Shown here one piece after another: positions 53,916 through 62,490 of a stretch of 64,000 nucleotides of DNA. Origin of the DNA: Lysinibacillus fusiformis (lineage in GTDB: Bacteria > Bacillota > Bacilli > Bacillales_A > Planococcaceae). The first letter of the stretch is position 1. Each line of letters begins with the position of its first letter. The stretch is taken from the NCBI GenBank assembly GCA_030027265.1, contig JASENG010000012.1, positions 1 to 64,000 of the forward strand, read 5' to 3'. Below the pieces are notes generated by a model that was not told where the DNA came from, ran no database searches, and was given only the letters and a program-made list of their open reading frames with translations. The position numbers were made by a program, and so were the translations under genes.

Positions 53916-55454
53916 ATGAAGAAAAAACTAACAAAATGGTTATCGTCTACTTTAGTTTTGGCAATGATATTTACAACTATACCTCTTACACATTTCTCAA
54001 CTGTTTATGCAACAGATTCTATAGATCAATCAACCAGTAATCTCCCTCAAAATCAAGTTAGTGAATCAACTAGGAAAGAACTAGTTGATAAAAGAACAGA
54101 GACTTCAAAAACATTTCTAAATCCTGATGGAACGTTGACAACTGAAATAAGTCAAAAACCAATTCATTTTAAAAATAATCGAAAAGAATGGCAATCGATT
54201 GAAAATGAGTTAGTAGAAAATCAAAAAGAACAAGTTTATGAAAATAAAGCCAATGCTTTTAAGGTTAAATTTGATCAAGAACAGAAAACAGACAGTCCTT
54301 TTATGGAATTGGAAGATGAACAAACTACTGTAGAATTTGAATTGGAGCCACTTGAACATACAGATGAAATGGCAGCCAAATCTGAAGCTGTTGTAGAAGG
54401 AGAATCGATAACATATCCGAATGTTTATCAAAACATCGATATTAAATACACGATCGGCAATGATCGTGTAAAAGAAGACATTATTTATAACGAAAAGCCA
54501 AGCGAAGGGTTCCCAGAGCAATTCACTTATAAAATGAATCTAAATGGGATGTCGGTAAAAGAAAGTGATGGAATCTTATATCTATACGACGATGAGAAAA
54601 ATGAACCACTCTACTATTTTGATATGCCTTATATGTATGATTCTTTTATACCTGATGGGTTTCAATCAGTAAAAGAATTTGAATCTGTACCAGAAGAAGC
54701 AATGTCATATGATATCCAACTTCAGCATGAAGTGGTTGATAATCAGTTGTTTTTACACGTAATTCCAAATAAAGAGTGGTTAGAGGATGATAACCGTGTT
54801 TACCCGATTACAATCGATCCACCCCTTGTAAAGCTTCAGGGTTCTAATTACGTTGAAGATACTAATATTCGGAGTGGCTTTCCTACTCAAACAGGTGGTA
54901 ATGATACTGAATTAGGGGCAGGCAGATCAGGTACCAATATCATTCGCGGACTGTTAAAGTTCGATGTTTCATCCATTCCTGCAGGTTCAGTTATAATTTC
55001 ATCGAATATGAATCTATGGTACTCATCTACAAATAACAAAAATCCAATAAATGTGAGTATTCATAATGTAACGAAAGGTTGGACAGAGAATCAAGCTAAC
55101 TGGAATTCAGCTAAAACCTCACCGTTAACTCCGTGGACAACTAAGGGAGGAGATTACAACAGTAGCCCGCTCTCAACAAATATTGGATTGTCAGAAGTTC
55201 CAGATTTAGCAATTGCTGAAATCAAATGGGATATTCCGACGTCGATAATTGGTAATTGGATAAACAATGCACAAAATAATAATGGTCTATTATTAAAAAG
55301 TGATTCTGAAAATACAGAGATCTACAAAAAATTTGTATCAAGCGAACATACTATAGGAAATCAATTTCATCCAAAAATTATTGTTACTTATAAAACGCCA
55401 GCAAGACTAGGACTAGAAGATTATTGGCAGTATGATACACATTCCTTGTTATAA
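53916..55454 (+). CDS. WapA-like wall protein, N-terminal part (truncated)
   Basis: 512 residues. Signal peptide (about 1-32, ending HFSTVYA), a long acidic region, then a DNRLRE carbohydrate-binding-type domain at about 310-490. This is the N-terminal architecture of WapA/Rhs polymorphic toxins. In intact members the segment after GLEDYWQYDTH leads into a long YD-repeat region; here it meets a stop six codons later and continues in another frame with the very end of the Rhs core. The repeat region is deleted, so this is probably the remnant of a toxin of more than 2000 residues. Confidence 0.85.
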   Translation: MKKKLTKWLSSTLVLAMIFTTIPLTHFSTVYATDSIDQSTSNLPQNQVSESTRKELVDKRTETSKTFLNPDGTLTTEISQKPIHFKNNRKEWQSIENELVENQKEQVYENKANAFKVKFDQEQKTDSPFMELEDEQTTVEFELEPLEHTDEMAAKSEAVVEGESITYPNVYQNIDIKYTIGNDRVKEDIIYNEKPSEGFPEQFTYKMNLNGMSVKESDGILYLYDDEKNEPLYYFDMPYMYDSFIPDGFQSVKEFESVPEEAMSYDIQLQHEVVDNQLFLHVIPNKEWLEDDNRVYPITIDPPLVKLQGSNYVEDTNIRSGFPTQTGGNDTELGAGRSGTNIIRGLLKFDVSSIPAGSVIISSNMNLWYSSTNNKNPINVSIHNVTKGWTENQANWNSAKTSPLTPWTTKGGDYNSSPLSTNIGLSEVPDLAIAEIKWDIPTSIIGNWINNAQNNNGLLLKSDSENTEIYKKFVSSEHTIGNQFHPKIIVTYKTPARLGLEDYWQYDTHSLL

Positions 55455-56205
55455 GGGTGTTACTTATTATTATTTAACGAATTATCGTGGTGACGTCTTA
55501 GCGATGACTGAAGAGAGTGGAAATGTAGTGGCGTCTTACTCATATGATGCATGGGGAAATATCCTATCGCAGAGTGGAGAGATGGCAACAATCAACCCGT
55601 ATCGCTATGCAGGTTATCGTTATGATGAAGACACAAAGCTGTACTATTTGATGGCACGTTACTATGACCCAAATACAGGTGTATTTTTATCGATAGATCC
55701 TGTGCGTGGAGATGCGATGACCCCGATTACGATGAACGGATACAATTATGCGAATAATAACCCGGTTATGAATGTGGATCCAGATGGTAACATAGCAGTG
55801 AAATATTATGTGACTAGGACAACATATGCACTTGTTACAGGGCTTATTTACGTATTCTCAGAATTAGTTGGTGGTGTGACAGGAATAAATATAATATCCT
55901 CATTTATTCTTTCGATAATGAACTATAAAGTTACTGTAAATGCAAGAAGAGTTACTTCAATGAGTGAAGCAATGTCTCTTGCTGTACGAAATCCGAATTA
56001 TTTCAAAGATATCAAAAAAGAAGCAAGAAAAACTGCTTTGAAGTTTGGGATTAAGACTCTTTTACCACTCAGCGCAGTTACTCACAGTATAATATTTGCT
56101 ACTGGTATTACTAAAGGTTGGAAATACTACGATAAGTACAAGAATAAGAATATGATTAATTTCGGATTACATGTATACAAAAAACATGGTACTGCATGGT
56201 TTTAA
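55432..56205 (+). pseudogene. Rhs core end plus toxin tip, cut off from its N-terminus
   Basis: 257-residue frame overlapping the end of the previous one in a different frame, without a ribosome site. It opens with YYYLTNYRGDVLAMTEESGN, continues to the Rhs-associated core signature (YYLMARYYDPNTGVFLSIDP and NPVMNVDPDG, about 65-120), then a ~140-residue variable tail. The tail starts with hydrophobic segments (GLIYVFSELVGGVTGI) and matches no toxin family I know. A 56-residue two-helix protein follows and may be its immunity protein. Confidence 0.8.
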
Positions 56206-56229
56206 TTGTTTTAAAAAGGAAGATGTAAA

Positions 56230-56400
56230 GTGGAAATAAGATTAATAATAGGTTTAATAATTTTTTTAATCACCAATATTGGTGGATTATATTTTTACAG
56301 AAATGGTACAGGTTTTTTTATAAACCTTATGAGAATATGGTTTATTTTTGGTACAATCGCTACAATTATTTTTGTATTAATTGTCCTAAATGCCTGGTGA
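56230..56400 (+). CDS. Two-helix membrane protein, candidate immunity protein
   Basis: 56 residues. GTG at 56230 with AAGGAAG ~6 nt upstream. Two membrane helices (about 5-21 and 34-54; e.g. LIIGLIIFLITNIGGLYF). Sitting 24 bp behind the Rhs toxin tip, where immunity genes always lie in WapA/Rhs loci, it is a likely immunity protein. A membrane immunity protein would fit a membrane-acting toxin (inference). Confidence 0.6.
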   Translation: MEIRLIIGLIIFLITNIGGLYFYRNGTGFFINLMRIWFIFGTIATIIFVLIVLNAW

Positions 56401-56409
56401 TTTCTGTTA

Positions 56410-56760
56410 TTGAAAAGTCTAGTGATGAGTATTCTAAGTGGGAAAATAAACGGTAAAGAACCATACTATCGCTACGATAAAACAACAAATCATGTATTAA
56501 ATGAAGAGAATACAAGTGGCACTATCATAAAAGCCTGCACATCAAACGGGCACCCACTAACAATGATATACCGTGGTGAAACCTACTACTTAACAACCTG
56601 CCGTGGAGCCGTACTTGCCTTAACAAATACAAGTGGTGCAATTGTAGACGAGCTAAATCCATATCGTTATGCAGGCTATCGATATGTGGTAAAAAATCTG
56701 GATATAGATGGATACTTCTATAAGAAACTGAACAATTTAACACATATCACAGTAAAATAG
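56410..56760 (+). pseudogene. Orphan Rhs cassette fragment
   Basis: 116-codon frame made of Rhs YD-repeat sequence (EPYYRYDKTTNHVLNEENTS, YRGETYYLTTCRGAVLALTN, NPYRYAGYRY) that breaks off before the core end and continues in an unrelated ~25-residue tail. No credible start site. It is a displaced 3' cassette, a silent tail left by recombination. The next gene starts 5 bp later and is probably the immunity gene that came with it. Confidence 0.75.
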
Positions 56761-56764
56761 GGGT

Positions 56765-57184
56765 ATGAAAATGGAATTTTCTAAATTTGAAGGACTACCT
56801 GATTATTTATCAGTTGAAATTTTGGAAATGTATTTTAATCAAGTTATTGATTATTATTATGAAAATATAGAAAGTGTTAATCTAATCGATTTATTAGAGG
56901 GCTTATTTCATCTTGCAGAAAGACAGTGGCATACTTATCATTTATTAAATGAAGAAATAAAAGAAAGAATAGAGTCAATAATTGTAGAAATTATCGATCC
57001 AAATTCGTTTGAAATATTAGATAGTGTCACATCAATAATTGCATTATTAGGACTCACAAAGAGTTTTCAAGCATTAAAGAAGTTGGATAAAAGAAATCTG
57101 ATTTTTCCTGTTAGAGAATTGATAGAGGAAACTATTAAAGAGCTAGACGGACATGTTGAAAATCCATATTCTAGTTTAGAATAA
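56765..57184 (+). CDS. Hypothetical protein, candidate immunity protein
   Basis: 139 residues, acidic, all-helical, soluble; no family recognised. It follows an Rhs cassette fragment directly and precedes another, the usual position of an immunity gene. It starts at ATG 56765 or ATG 56771, with a weak AGGGG upstream. Confidence 0.6.
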   Translation: MKMEFSKFEGLPDYLSVEILEMYFNQVIDYYYENIESVNLIDLLEGLFHLAERQWHTYHLLNEEIKERIESIIVEIIDPNSFEILDSVTSIIALLGLTKSFQALKKLDKRNLIFPVRELIEETIKELDGHVENPYSSLE

Positions 57185-57193
57185 GATTATCTA

Positions 57194-57224
57194 GTTGAAA
57201 CCTTGATAGTCTTTCAACGTTTTT
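57194..57224 (+). terminator. Rho-independent terminator
   Basis: GTTGAAA pairs with TTTCAAC over an 11-nt loop, followed by GTTTTTG. Confidence 0.6.
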
Positions 57225-57263
57225 GTATTCATGTCAGGTACCTCATAGTAGAAAATTTATGAT

Positions 57264-57383
57264 TCCCGAACATTGAGTGGATATAACTATGTAAACAATA
57301 ATCCAGTTTACTTTGACATCCTACTGGCATTGTTAAAAGTCTTCTATCAAAGAGAGTTAATAGTATTCTTTGTAGGAAAATAA
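57264..57383 (+). pseudogene. Second Rhs core remnant
   Basis: A 39-codon open stretch reading LSGYNYVNNNPVYFD and then drifting away. This is the NGYNYANNNPV part of an Rhs core that follows the catalytic boundary. No start codon or ribosome site. It marks a third cassette whose toxin part is gone. Confidence 0.7.
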
Positions 57384-57397
57384 GTAGCAATACGGGT

Positions 57398-57727
57398 ATG
57401 ATATTATTTATAGAACTTGAGGGTGCTAATATTCAATCGTGGGAAGACTATATTTCAGAGATAGAACATAAATTCAAATTCCCTTCATCGTGTACTGATA
57501 GTATAGATCGATATCTCGATTGGATGAGGGACTTGGATTGGTTAGAAAAAGAAAAATATATACTTGTTATAAATAACTATAAATATTTCCTTAAAGACAG
57601 CAAAGAGTTGAAAAATGATATTATCAGAGACTTTAAAGAGACCATATTACCGTTTTGGCAGACAGAAGTGAAAGATGTTATTGTTGATGGAAAGCCCAAA
57701 ACTTTTATGGTTTACTTGGTTGAATAG
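57398..57727 (+). CDS. Barstar-like immunity protein
   Basis: 109 residues, acidic. The arrangement LEGANIQSWEDYISEIEHKF followed by a Cys/Asp/Trp helix (DRYLDWMRDLDWL) resembles barstar-family RNase inhibitors. It sits behind an Rhs core remnant, consistent with immunity to a barnase-type toxin tail that has been lost. ATG at 57398 with only a weak ribosome site (ACGGGT). Confidence 0.6.
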   Translation: MILFIELEGANIQSWEDYISEIEHKFKFPSSCTDSIDRYLDWMRDLDWLEKEKYILVINNYKYFLKDSKELKNDIIRDFKETILPFWQTEVKDVIVDGKPKTFMVYLVE

Positions 57728-57769
57728 TATATTAATACAAAAAATTTGATTGTACTAAAGCTTTGAACG

Positions 57770-57815
57770 GCAACTCAATTGTTAGGTATCATCTAACAAT
57801 TGAGTTGCAGTTTTT
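57770..57815 (+). terminator. Long perfect terminator hairpin
   Basis: A 16-bp perfect stem, GCAACTCAATTGTTAG / CTAACAATTGAGTTGC, over a 7-nt loop, followed by AGTTTTT. It closes the WapA/Rhs locus. Confidence 0.88.
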
Positions 57816-58017
57816 CTGTTGATAAGCAATAATAGGATGATTTTGGAAGTAAAGACGAACATTATCTCTATAATCATTCAAATAAATAGCTAAATTCCGA
57901 ATAATTAGAATCATTTTATTATTTGGTATGTTATTGCAAACAATTCAATCCCTGTTTATAATGAGGACATTCTTAAAGAAAACTTAACATAAGGCTGTTA
58001 ATAACAGCTTCTATATT

Positions 58018-58090
58018 TCACTCATATAATAGCGAGAATATGGCTCGCAAGTTTCTACCAGCTTACCGTAAATAAGCTGACTATGAGAGA
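58018..58090 (+). promoter_or_regulatory. Guanine (purine) riboswitch aptamer
   Basis: Matches the purine aptamer closely: P1 CTCATA/TATGAG (58021-58026, 58082-58087), the junction ATAATAGCGAGAATATGGCT, then GCAAGTTTCTACC and CCGTAAAT. The base at the ligand-pairing position is C (GACTATG), which specifies guanine rather than adenine. It controls xpt-pbuX through the terminator that follows; bound guanine or xanthine-type ligand should turn the genes off. Confidence 0.95.
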
Positions 58091-58157
58091 GACCATGTTT
58101 AGAATCGAATGCTCTTTATTATAAGCAATTTCGTATTCAATTAACTTTCGAACCTTC

Positions 58158-58209
58158 AACTCGAAAGACTTGTTCCCCTCATAGCGGAATAAGTTTTTCG
58201 AGTTTTTTG
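58158..58209 (+). terminator. Riboswitch expression-platform terminator
   Basis: AACTCGAAA.ACTT.TTCC pairs with GGAA.AAGT.TTTCGAGTT, followed by TTTT. It lies ~70 nt after the aptamer and is the expected ligand-controlled terminator. Confidence 0.85.
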
Positions 58210-58358
58210 TATTTATAGAACTTGTTAATTCTTCTGTGTAGAAGATAGCCATCTTATTAGGATAGGATAATTAATTAGGACACGCAGCCTACTATGTAAG
58301 CTCGCAATAATTTCAGAAGTTTTAGAAGGTCTATCCAATTTGAGCGGGACCTCACAAA

Positions 58359-58441
58359 AGCACAAAGACAAGTCGAAGAGACACTTCAAGGTGGCTCTGC
58401 GGCTTGTGTGCTAGGCCTGCTCACTAAAACAAGCGTTTTAG
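58359..58441 (+). other. Structured RNA segment between terminator and xpt
   Basis: A ~54-nt bulged hairpin (AGCAC..ACAAG..AGAG.CACTT closing back to GTGCT at 58412) is followed by CTAAAAC-AAGC-GTTTTAG (58424-58441). This is unusual between a riboswitch terminator and its gene (250 nt of leader remain). Function unknown; no match to a known RNA recalled. Confidence 0.45.
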
Positions 58442-58487
58442 AATATTTATATGTATTTAACATTCATTTTATTTAATTTAATACTAA

Positions 58488-59084
<597 letters not shown>

Positions 59085-59126
59085 TCACAAACACTTCGGA
59101 TAGAAAATTAGGAGGATATTATTCAC

Positions 59127-60428
59127 ATGAATAATGCAAAAGCAGCGACACTTGGAATTCAACATTTACTTGCGATGTATGCAGGAGCCATCTTAGTTCC
59201 ATTAATTATCGGTGGCGCATTAGGCTTTGATTCAACGCAAATGACGTATTTAGTAGCTATTGATATTATGATGTGCGGTATTGCAACACTTTTGCAGGTA
59301 ATGAGAGGGAAAGCATTCGGTATCGGGCTGCCGGTAGTACTAGGGTGTACGTTCACAGCGGTAAGTCCGATAATTGCTATTGGTACTGGTAAAGGTGTTG
59401 GTGCAGTTTATGGTGCCATCATCGTGTCAGGAATTATAGTTGTTTTAATTTCAGGATTCTTTGGTAAATTAGTGAAATTCTTCCCGCCAATCGTAACGGG
59501 ATCAGTTGTAACAATTATCGGGATTTCCTTAATTCCAGTAGCCGTAAACAACATGGGTGGCGGACAAGGGGCGGCTGATTTCGGCTCAGCTTCAAATGTA
59601 TCTTTAGCGATGATTACACTTGTTTTCATTCTATTAATCTATCGTTTTACAACTGGCTTTGTTCGTTCTATCTCAATTTTGCTTGGTCTTGTGGTGGGTA
59701 CAATTCTTGCTGCTTTCTTAGGAAAAGTGGACTTTACACCAGTTGTGGATGCATCTTGGTTCCATATGGTTCAGCCCTTCTACTTCGGAACACCGACATT
59801 TGATATTAGCGCAATACTTACAATGACATTAGTGGCAATGGTTTCATTAGTAGAATCATCTGGTGTTTATTTCGCACTAAGTGATATTACAAAAAAATCA
59901 ATCGACTCTAAAGATCTATCCCGCGGGTATCGTTCGGAAGGGTTAGCTTCAATTATCGGTGGAATCTTCAATGCATTCCCATATACAACATTCTCTCAAA
60001 ATGTTGGGCTATTAAAAATGACAGGCGTTAAAGAACGTAAAGTAATCTTTATTACTGGTTCATTATTAGTTGTGCTAGGTTTCTTGCCAAAAGTTGCGGC
60101 ACTAACAACAATTATTCCGACAGCTGTATTAGGTGGAGCAATGCTTGCGATGTTCGGTATGGTTGTAACGCAAGGGATTACAATGCTGGCTCCTGAAATT
60201 ATGCGTTCTCCTGAAAGTGCCATGATCGCTGCAATCGCTGTAGGTTTAGGGGCGGGAGTTGTATTCGTTCCAAATATCTTCGCCGTATTACCAGAAGGGC
60301 TTTCAGTTTTAACTTCAAACGGTATTGTTTGCGGCTCTGTGACGGCAATCATCTTAAATATTCTGTTCAACATGATTGGACCGAAAAAAGTAGATGCCAT
60401 GCATACCCAGGCATTAGAAGCAGAATAA
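59127..60428 (+). CDS. pbuX: Xanthine permease
   Basis: 433 residues, NCS2/UraA-type nucleobase transporter with about twelve to fourteen membrane helices. LGIQHLLAMYAGAILVPLII at the start, the FGIGLPVVLGCTFT loop and the ALVESSGVYFALSDIT-like helix (SLVESSGVYFALSDITKKS) carry the substrate-binding acidic residue. Partner of xpt in B. subtilis-type operons: imports xanthine with H+. AGGAGG precedes ATG; a terminator follows. Confidence 0.95.
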   Translation: MNNAKAATLGIQHLLAMYAGAILVPLIIGGALGFDSTQMTYLVAIDIMMCGIATLLQVMRGKAFGIGLPVVLGCTFTAVSPIIAIGTGKGVGAVYGAIIVSGIIVVLISGFFGKLVKFFPPIVTGSVVTIIGISLIPVAVNNMGGGQGAADFGSASNVSLAMITLVFILLIYRFTTGFVRSISILLGLVVGTILAAFLGKVDFTPVVDASWFHMVQPFYFGTPTFDISAILTMTLVAMVSLVESSGVYFALSDITKKSIDSKDLSRGYRSEGLASIIGGIFNAFPYTTFSQNVGLLKMTGVKERKVIFITGSLLVVLGFLPKVAALTTIIPTAVLGGAMLAMFGMVVTQGITMLAPEIMRSPESAMIAAIAVGLGAGVVFVPNIFAVLPEGLSVLTSNGIVCGSVTAIILNILFNMIGPKKVDAMHTQALEAE

Positions 60429-60486
60429 AAGAGATGGGGGTAATCTCATGGGATGTTCGCAGTCCCTTTGAGATTGCCTCTTTTTA
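60428..60486 (+). terminator. Terminator of the xpt-pbuX operon
   Basis: A long imperfect stem: AAAAGAG..GG.TAATCTCA.GGGA pairs with TCCC.TGAGATT.CCTCTTTT, ending in a T tract that overlaps the convergent fructokinase stop. Confidence 0.8.
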
Positions 60487-61434
60487 AATGCTTTGAATTT
60501 CCTCTAGAGTAGGTAATGCCTCAATCGCCCCAATTTTTTCGCAAACCTTTGCAGCGACCTTATTGCTAAAATAAACGATGTCCTGCCATTCTTTGAAGCT
60601 TAGAGAATCTAATGTTTTTAGTTTCCCAAGCTGGAAAAGAAGCGCTCCTACAAATGCATCGCCTGCTCCAGTCGTATCCACTGCATGAATAGGGATGCTG
60701 GGGATAATTGCTGATTCTCCATTACAAGAAAAGAAAGTCCCTTGTTTTCCAAGAGTCACTGCAATGCATTTCGCACCAAGGTAATGAAGCGCAGAAACGG
60801 CTTTTTCCATATCGGGTTCATTTGTCAGCAATACTAGCTCCTCATCACTGACCTTTAAAAAATCGCATTTCCCGATAAACTTCCGAGCCGACTTTACGAA
60901 ATCAGCCTCATGCCCTTTCCATAAATCGGATCGAAAATTAGGATCGAAGGAAATAAAGCAATCATTGTCCTTTGCTGCTTCAAGCAATTTTATGTATGCC
61001 TGTTGTAATGGTCCAGGAAGAAGGGCAGTGGCAGAACCAAAATGAACGAGCTTCGTAGTATCAAATATATGCAGCGGCACTTCATCTATCGATAAAAATG
61101 CATCTGCTCCCCGATTGAAGATAAAATCTCGCTGTCCATCCTCCTGCAATGAAACAAAGGCCAATGTAGTAGGGGAAGTGTCGTCCTTCAGTAAGAGACG
61201 CGTATTGACATTTAATTGCTCCAACGTGTTTTGCAGAAACTCACCAAAGGAATCATTGCCGACTTTTCCGCAAAAATGCGCCTCGCCACCAAGCTTAGCA
61301 ATAGCTGCACAGACATTCGCCGGTGCACCGCCGCACTTTTTCGTAAATGTATGACTATCCATTAAATCAGCATTTCGATCAGCACTAAAAAAATCTATTA
61401 AAAGTTCCCCAATACATAAAATAGGCCGGTTCAT
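60484..61434 (-). CDS. Fructokinase (PfkB family)
   Basis: 316 residues. CGGAPANVCAAIAKLGGEAH near the N-terminus, the FNRGADAFL loop and the catalytic VDTTGAGDAFVGALLF signature make it a ribokinase-fold fructokinase (ScrK/GmuE-like). It phosphorylates fructose to fructose-6-phosphate. AAAGGACGTAGG precedes ATG. No sugar transporter is adjacent. It converges with pbuX. Confidence 0.9.
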   Translation of the reverse strand: MNRPILCIGELLIDFFSADRNADLMDSHTFTKKCGGAPANVCAAIAKLGGEAHFCGKVGNDSFGEFLQNTLEQLNVNTRLLLKDDTSPTTLAFVSLQEDGQRDFIFNRGADAFLSIDEVPLHIFDTTKLVHFGSATALLPGPLQQAYIKLLEAAKDNDCFISFDPNFRSDLWKGHEADFVKSARKFIGKCDFLKVSDEELVLLTNEPDMEKAVSALHYLGAKCIAVTLGKQGTFFSCNGESAIIPSIPIHAVDTTGAGDAFVGALLFQLGKLKTLDSLSFKEWQDIVYFSNKVAAKVCEKIGAIEALPTLEEIQSI

Positions 61435-61597
61435 GTTCCTACGTCCTTTCGCTATAATACTTCTTACAACTTATTCGACTAAAAAAATGAATTTCCTCTA
61501 TTAAAGACAATTTAAAGAGGACTGTCTAATAAGTGCCTTTTCAAAAATTACTCTATAAAAAGTAGTAAATATTTGTATACTTTTATAAAATGTATAC

Positions 61598-61724
61598 CTG
61601 TTGATTGTAGCGAAGGAGGCGACTCCTGCAGGAATAGCGTGAGCCTTGAGACCCCGCAGGAGCTTGCGACGAGGAGGCTCAAGCCACGCCTGCGGAAAGC
61701 GTCCGCCGTAGCGGAAATCAACAG
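61598..61724. repeat. GC-rich dispersed Bacillaceae repeat
   Basis: 127 bp bounded by inverted CTGTTGATT (61598-61606) and AATCAACAG (61716-61724). The interior has the familiar words GGCGACTCCTGCAGGAATAG, GACCCCGCAGGAGCTTGCGA and GGAGGCTCA, seen in many intergenic copies across Bacillus and relatives. It is far richer in GC than its surroundings. The frame across it is not a gene. Confidence 0.8.
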
Positions 61725-61735
61725 ACTTTAAAAGC

Positions 61736-61776
61736 AAAAATGTACAATTCAATTTCTCAGAATTGCACATTTTTTT
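61736..61776. terminator. Terminator-like hairpin
   Basis: AAAAATGTACAATTC pairs with GAATTGCACATTTTT (one mismatch), followed by TT. It lies at the right end of the MITE-like element, downstream of lutC on the minus strand. Confidence 0.7.
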
Positions 61777-61800
61777 ACTTTTGGAACAGCCCCCATATTT

Positions 61801-62490
61801 TTAGTAATCTTCTACTATTATATAAGTCATTTTGACAGGTCCATGAACACCGACAATTAAGTGCATTTCGATGTCTGCTGAATTGCTGGGACCCGTTATA
61901 AAGTTAATGCAAGTAGAAACAGGTTCGTCCAGGTTTCTTATATATTGAGCGGCCTGTGTAAAGCGAGGCACAATTGAACTTTTTGGAACAATTGCTATCG
62001 AGTTTTGAGGCAAAAAGCTAATAGTACGGCCAACGTTTTCATTTGTCTGCAACATAATCGTTCCAGATTCCGCCAGTGTCATATCGCTAATTACAATACC
62101 GATATTTGTTTTTTCTGCTGCTTTCTTGTTTTTATCCAATAGGGCAGGCTGCCATTTGAAGGTATCAGGTTGCGACTGTAAAAAAGAATCGATTTGCAAT
62201 TCATTAAATCTCTCATCATTGGAATAGATGATGGAGCCTTTTCCATAACCCTGTATGACTTCTTCTAGTGTTTGGGCTAGTGAAGGAATCGAACAGACTT
62301 TAACTTCTGTATGGATATTCTCACAGTGCTCGATTAGTATTTCTACTAGTTCGTCTTTCGTTGCGCCTTTTAACACCTCATGCTGGGGCTGATGATTCCA
62401 TGAAATGATAGGTTTATCAGTAAGTGATTTGCTTCGGCCTAATTTTTTGGCAATATTTTCGAGGAATGCAGCCCGATTATGAACGGTCAT
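61801..62490 (-). CDS. lutC: Lactate utilisation protein C (LUD domain)
   Basis: 229 residues of the LUD/DUF162 fold: [35 protein letters not shown] and the C-terminal [20 protein letters not shown]. Part of the LutABC iron-sulfur L-lactate oxidation system. ATG at 62490 has AAAGGAGG 7-8 nt upstream, inside the end of lutB; the frame reaches 24 codons further but without a start context. Last gene of the minus-strand lut operon. Confidence 0.93.
   Translation of the reverse strand: MTVHNRAAFLENIAKKLGRSKSLTDKPIISWNHQPQHEVLKGATKDELVEILIEHCENIHTEVKVCSIPSLAQTLEEVIQGYGKGSIIYSNDERFNELQIDSFLQSQPDTFKWQPALLDKNKKAAEKTNIGIVISDMTLAESGTIMLQTNENVGRTISFLPQNSIAIVPKSSIVPRFTQAAQYIRNLDEPVSTCINFITGPSNSADIEMHLIVGVHGPVKMTYIIVEDY

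Larger units (their letters stand above)
61519..61794. mobile_element. MITE-like element with imperfect terminal inverted repeats
   Basis: The left end GGACTGTCTAATAAG (61519) and the right end read on the other strand, GGGCTGTTCCAAAAG, match at about 10 of 15 positions and resemble IS1182-type ends of Bacilli. The 276-bp element encodes nothing convincing; it contains a GC-rich repeat and a hairpin. No clear target duplication was seen, so the boundaries are tentative. Confidence 0.45.

Noticed and set aside
55432-56205. Programmed frameshift joining the two WapA parts
   Set aside because: The junction skips the whole YD-repeat region, so a deletion is the simpler explanation; no slippery sequence is seen.
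58055-58252. 65-codon minus-strand frame
   Set aside because: Lies across the guanine riboswitch and its terminator on the opposite strand; no ribosome site.
61501-61770. 89-codon minus-strand frame
   Set aside because: Runs through the MITE-like element and the GC-rich repeat; such frames are typical by-products of that repeat.
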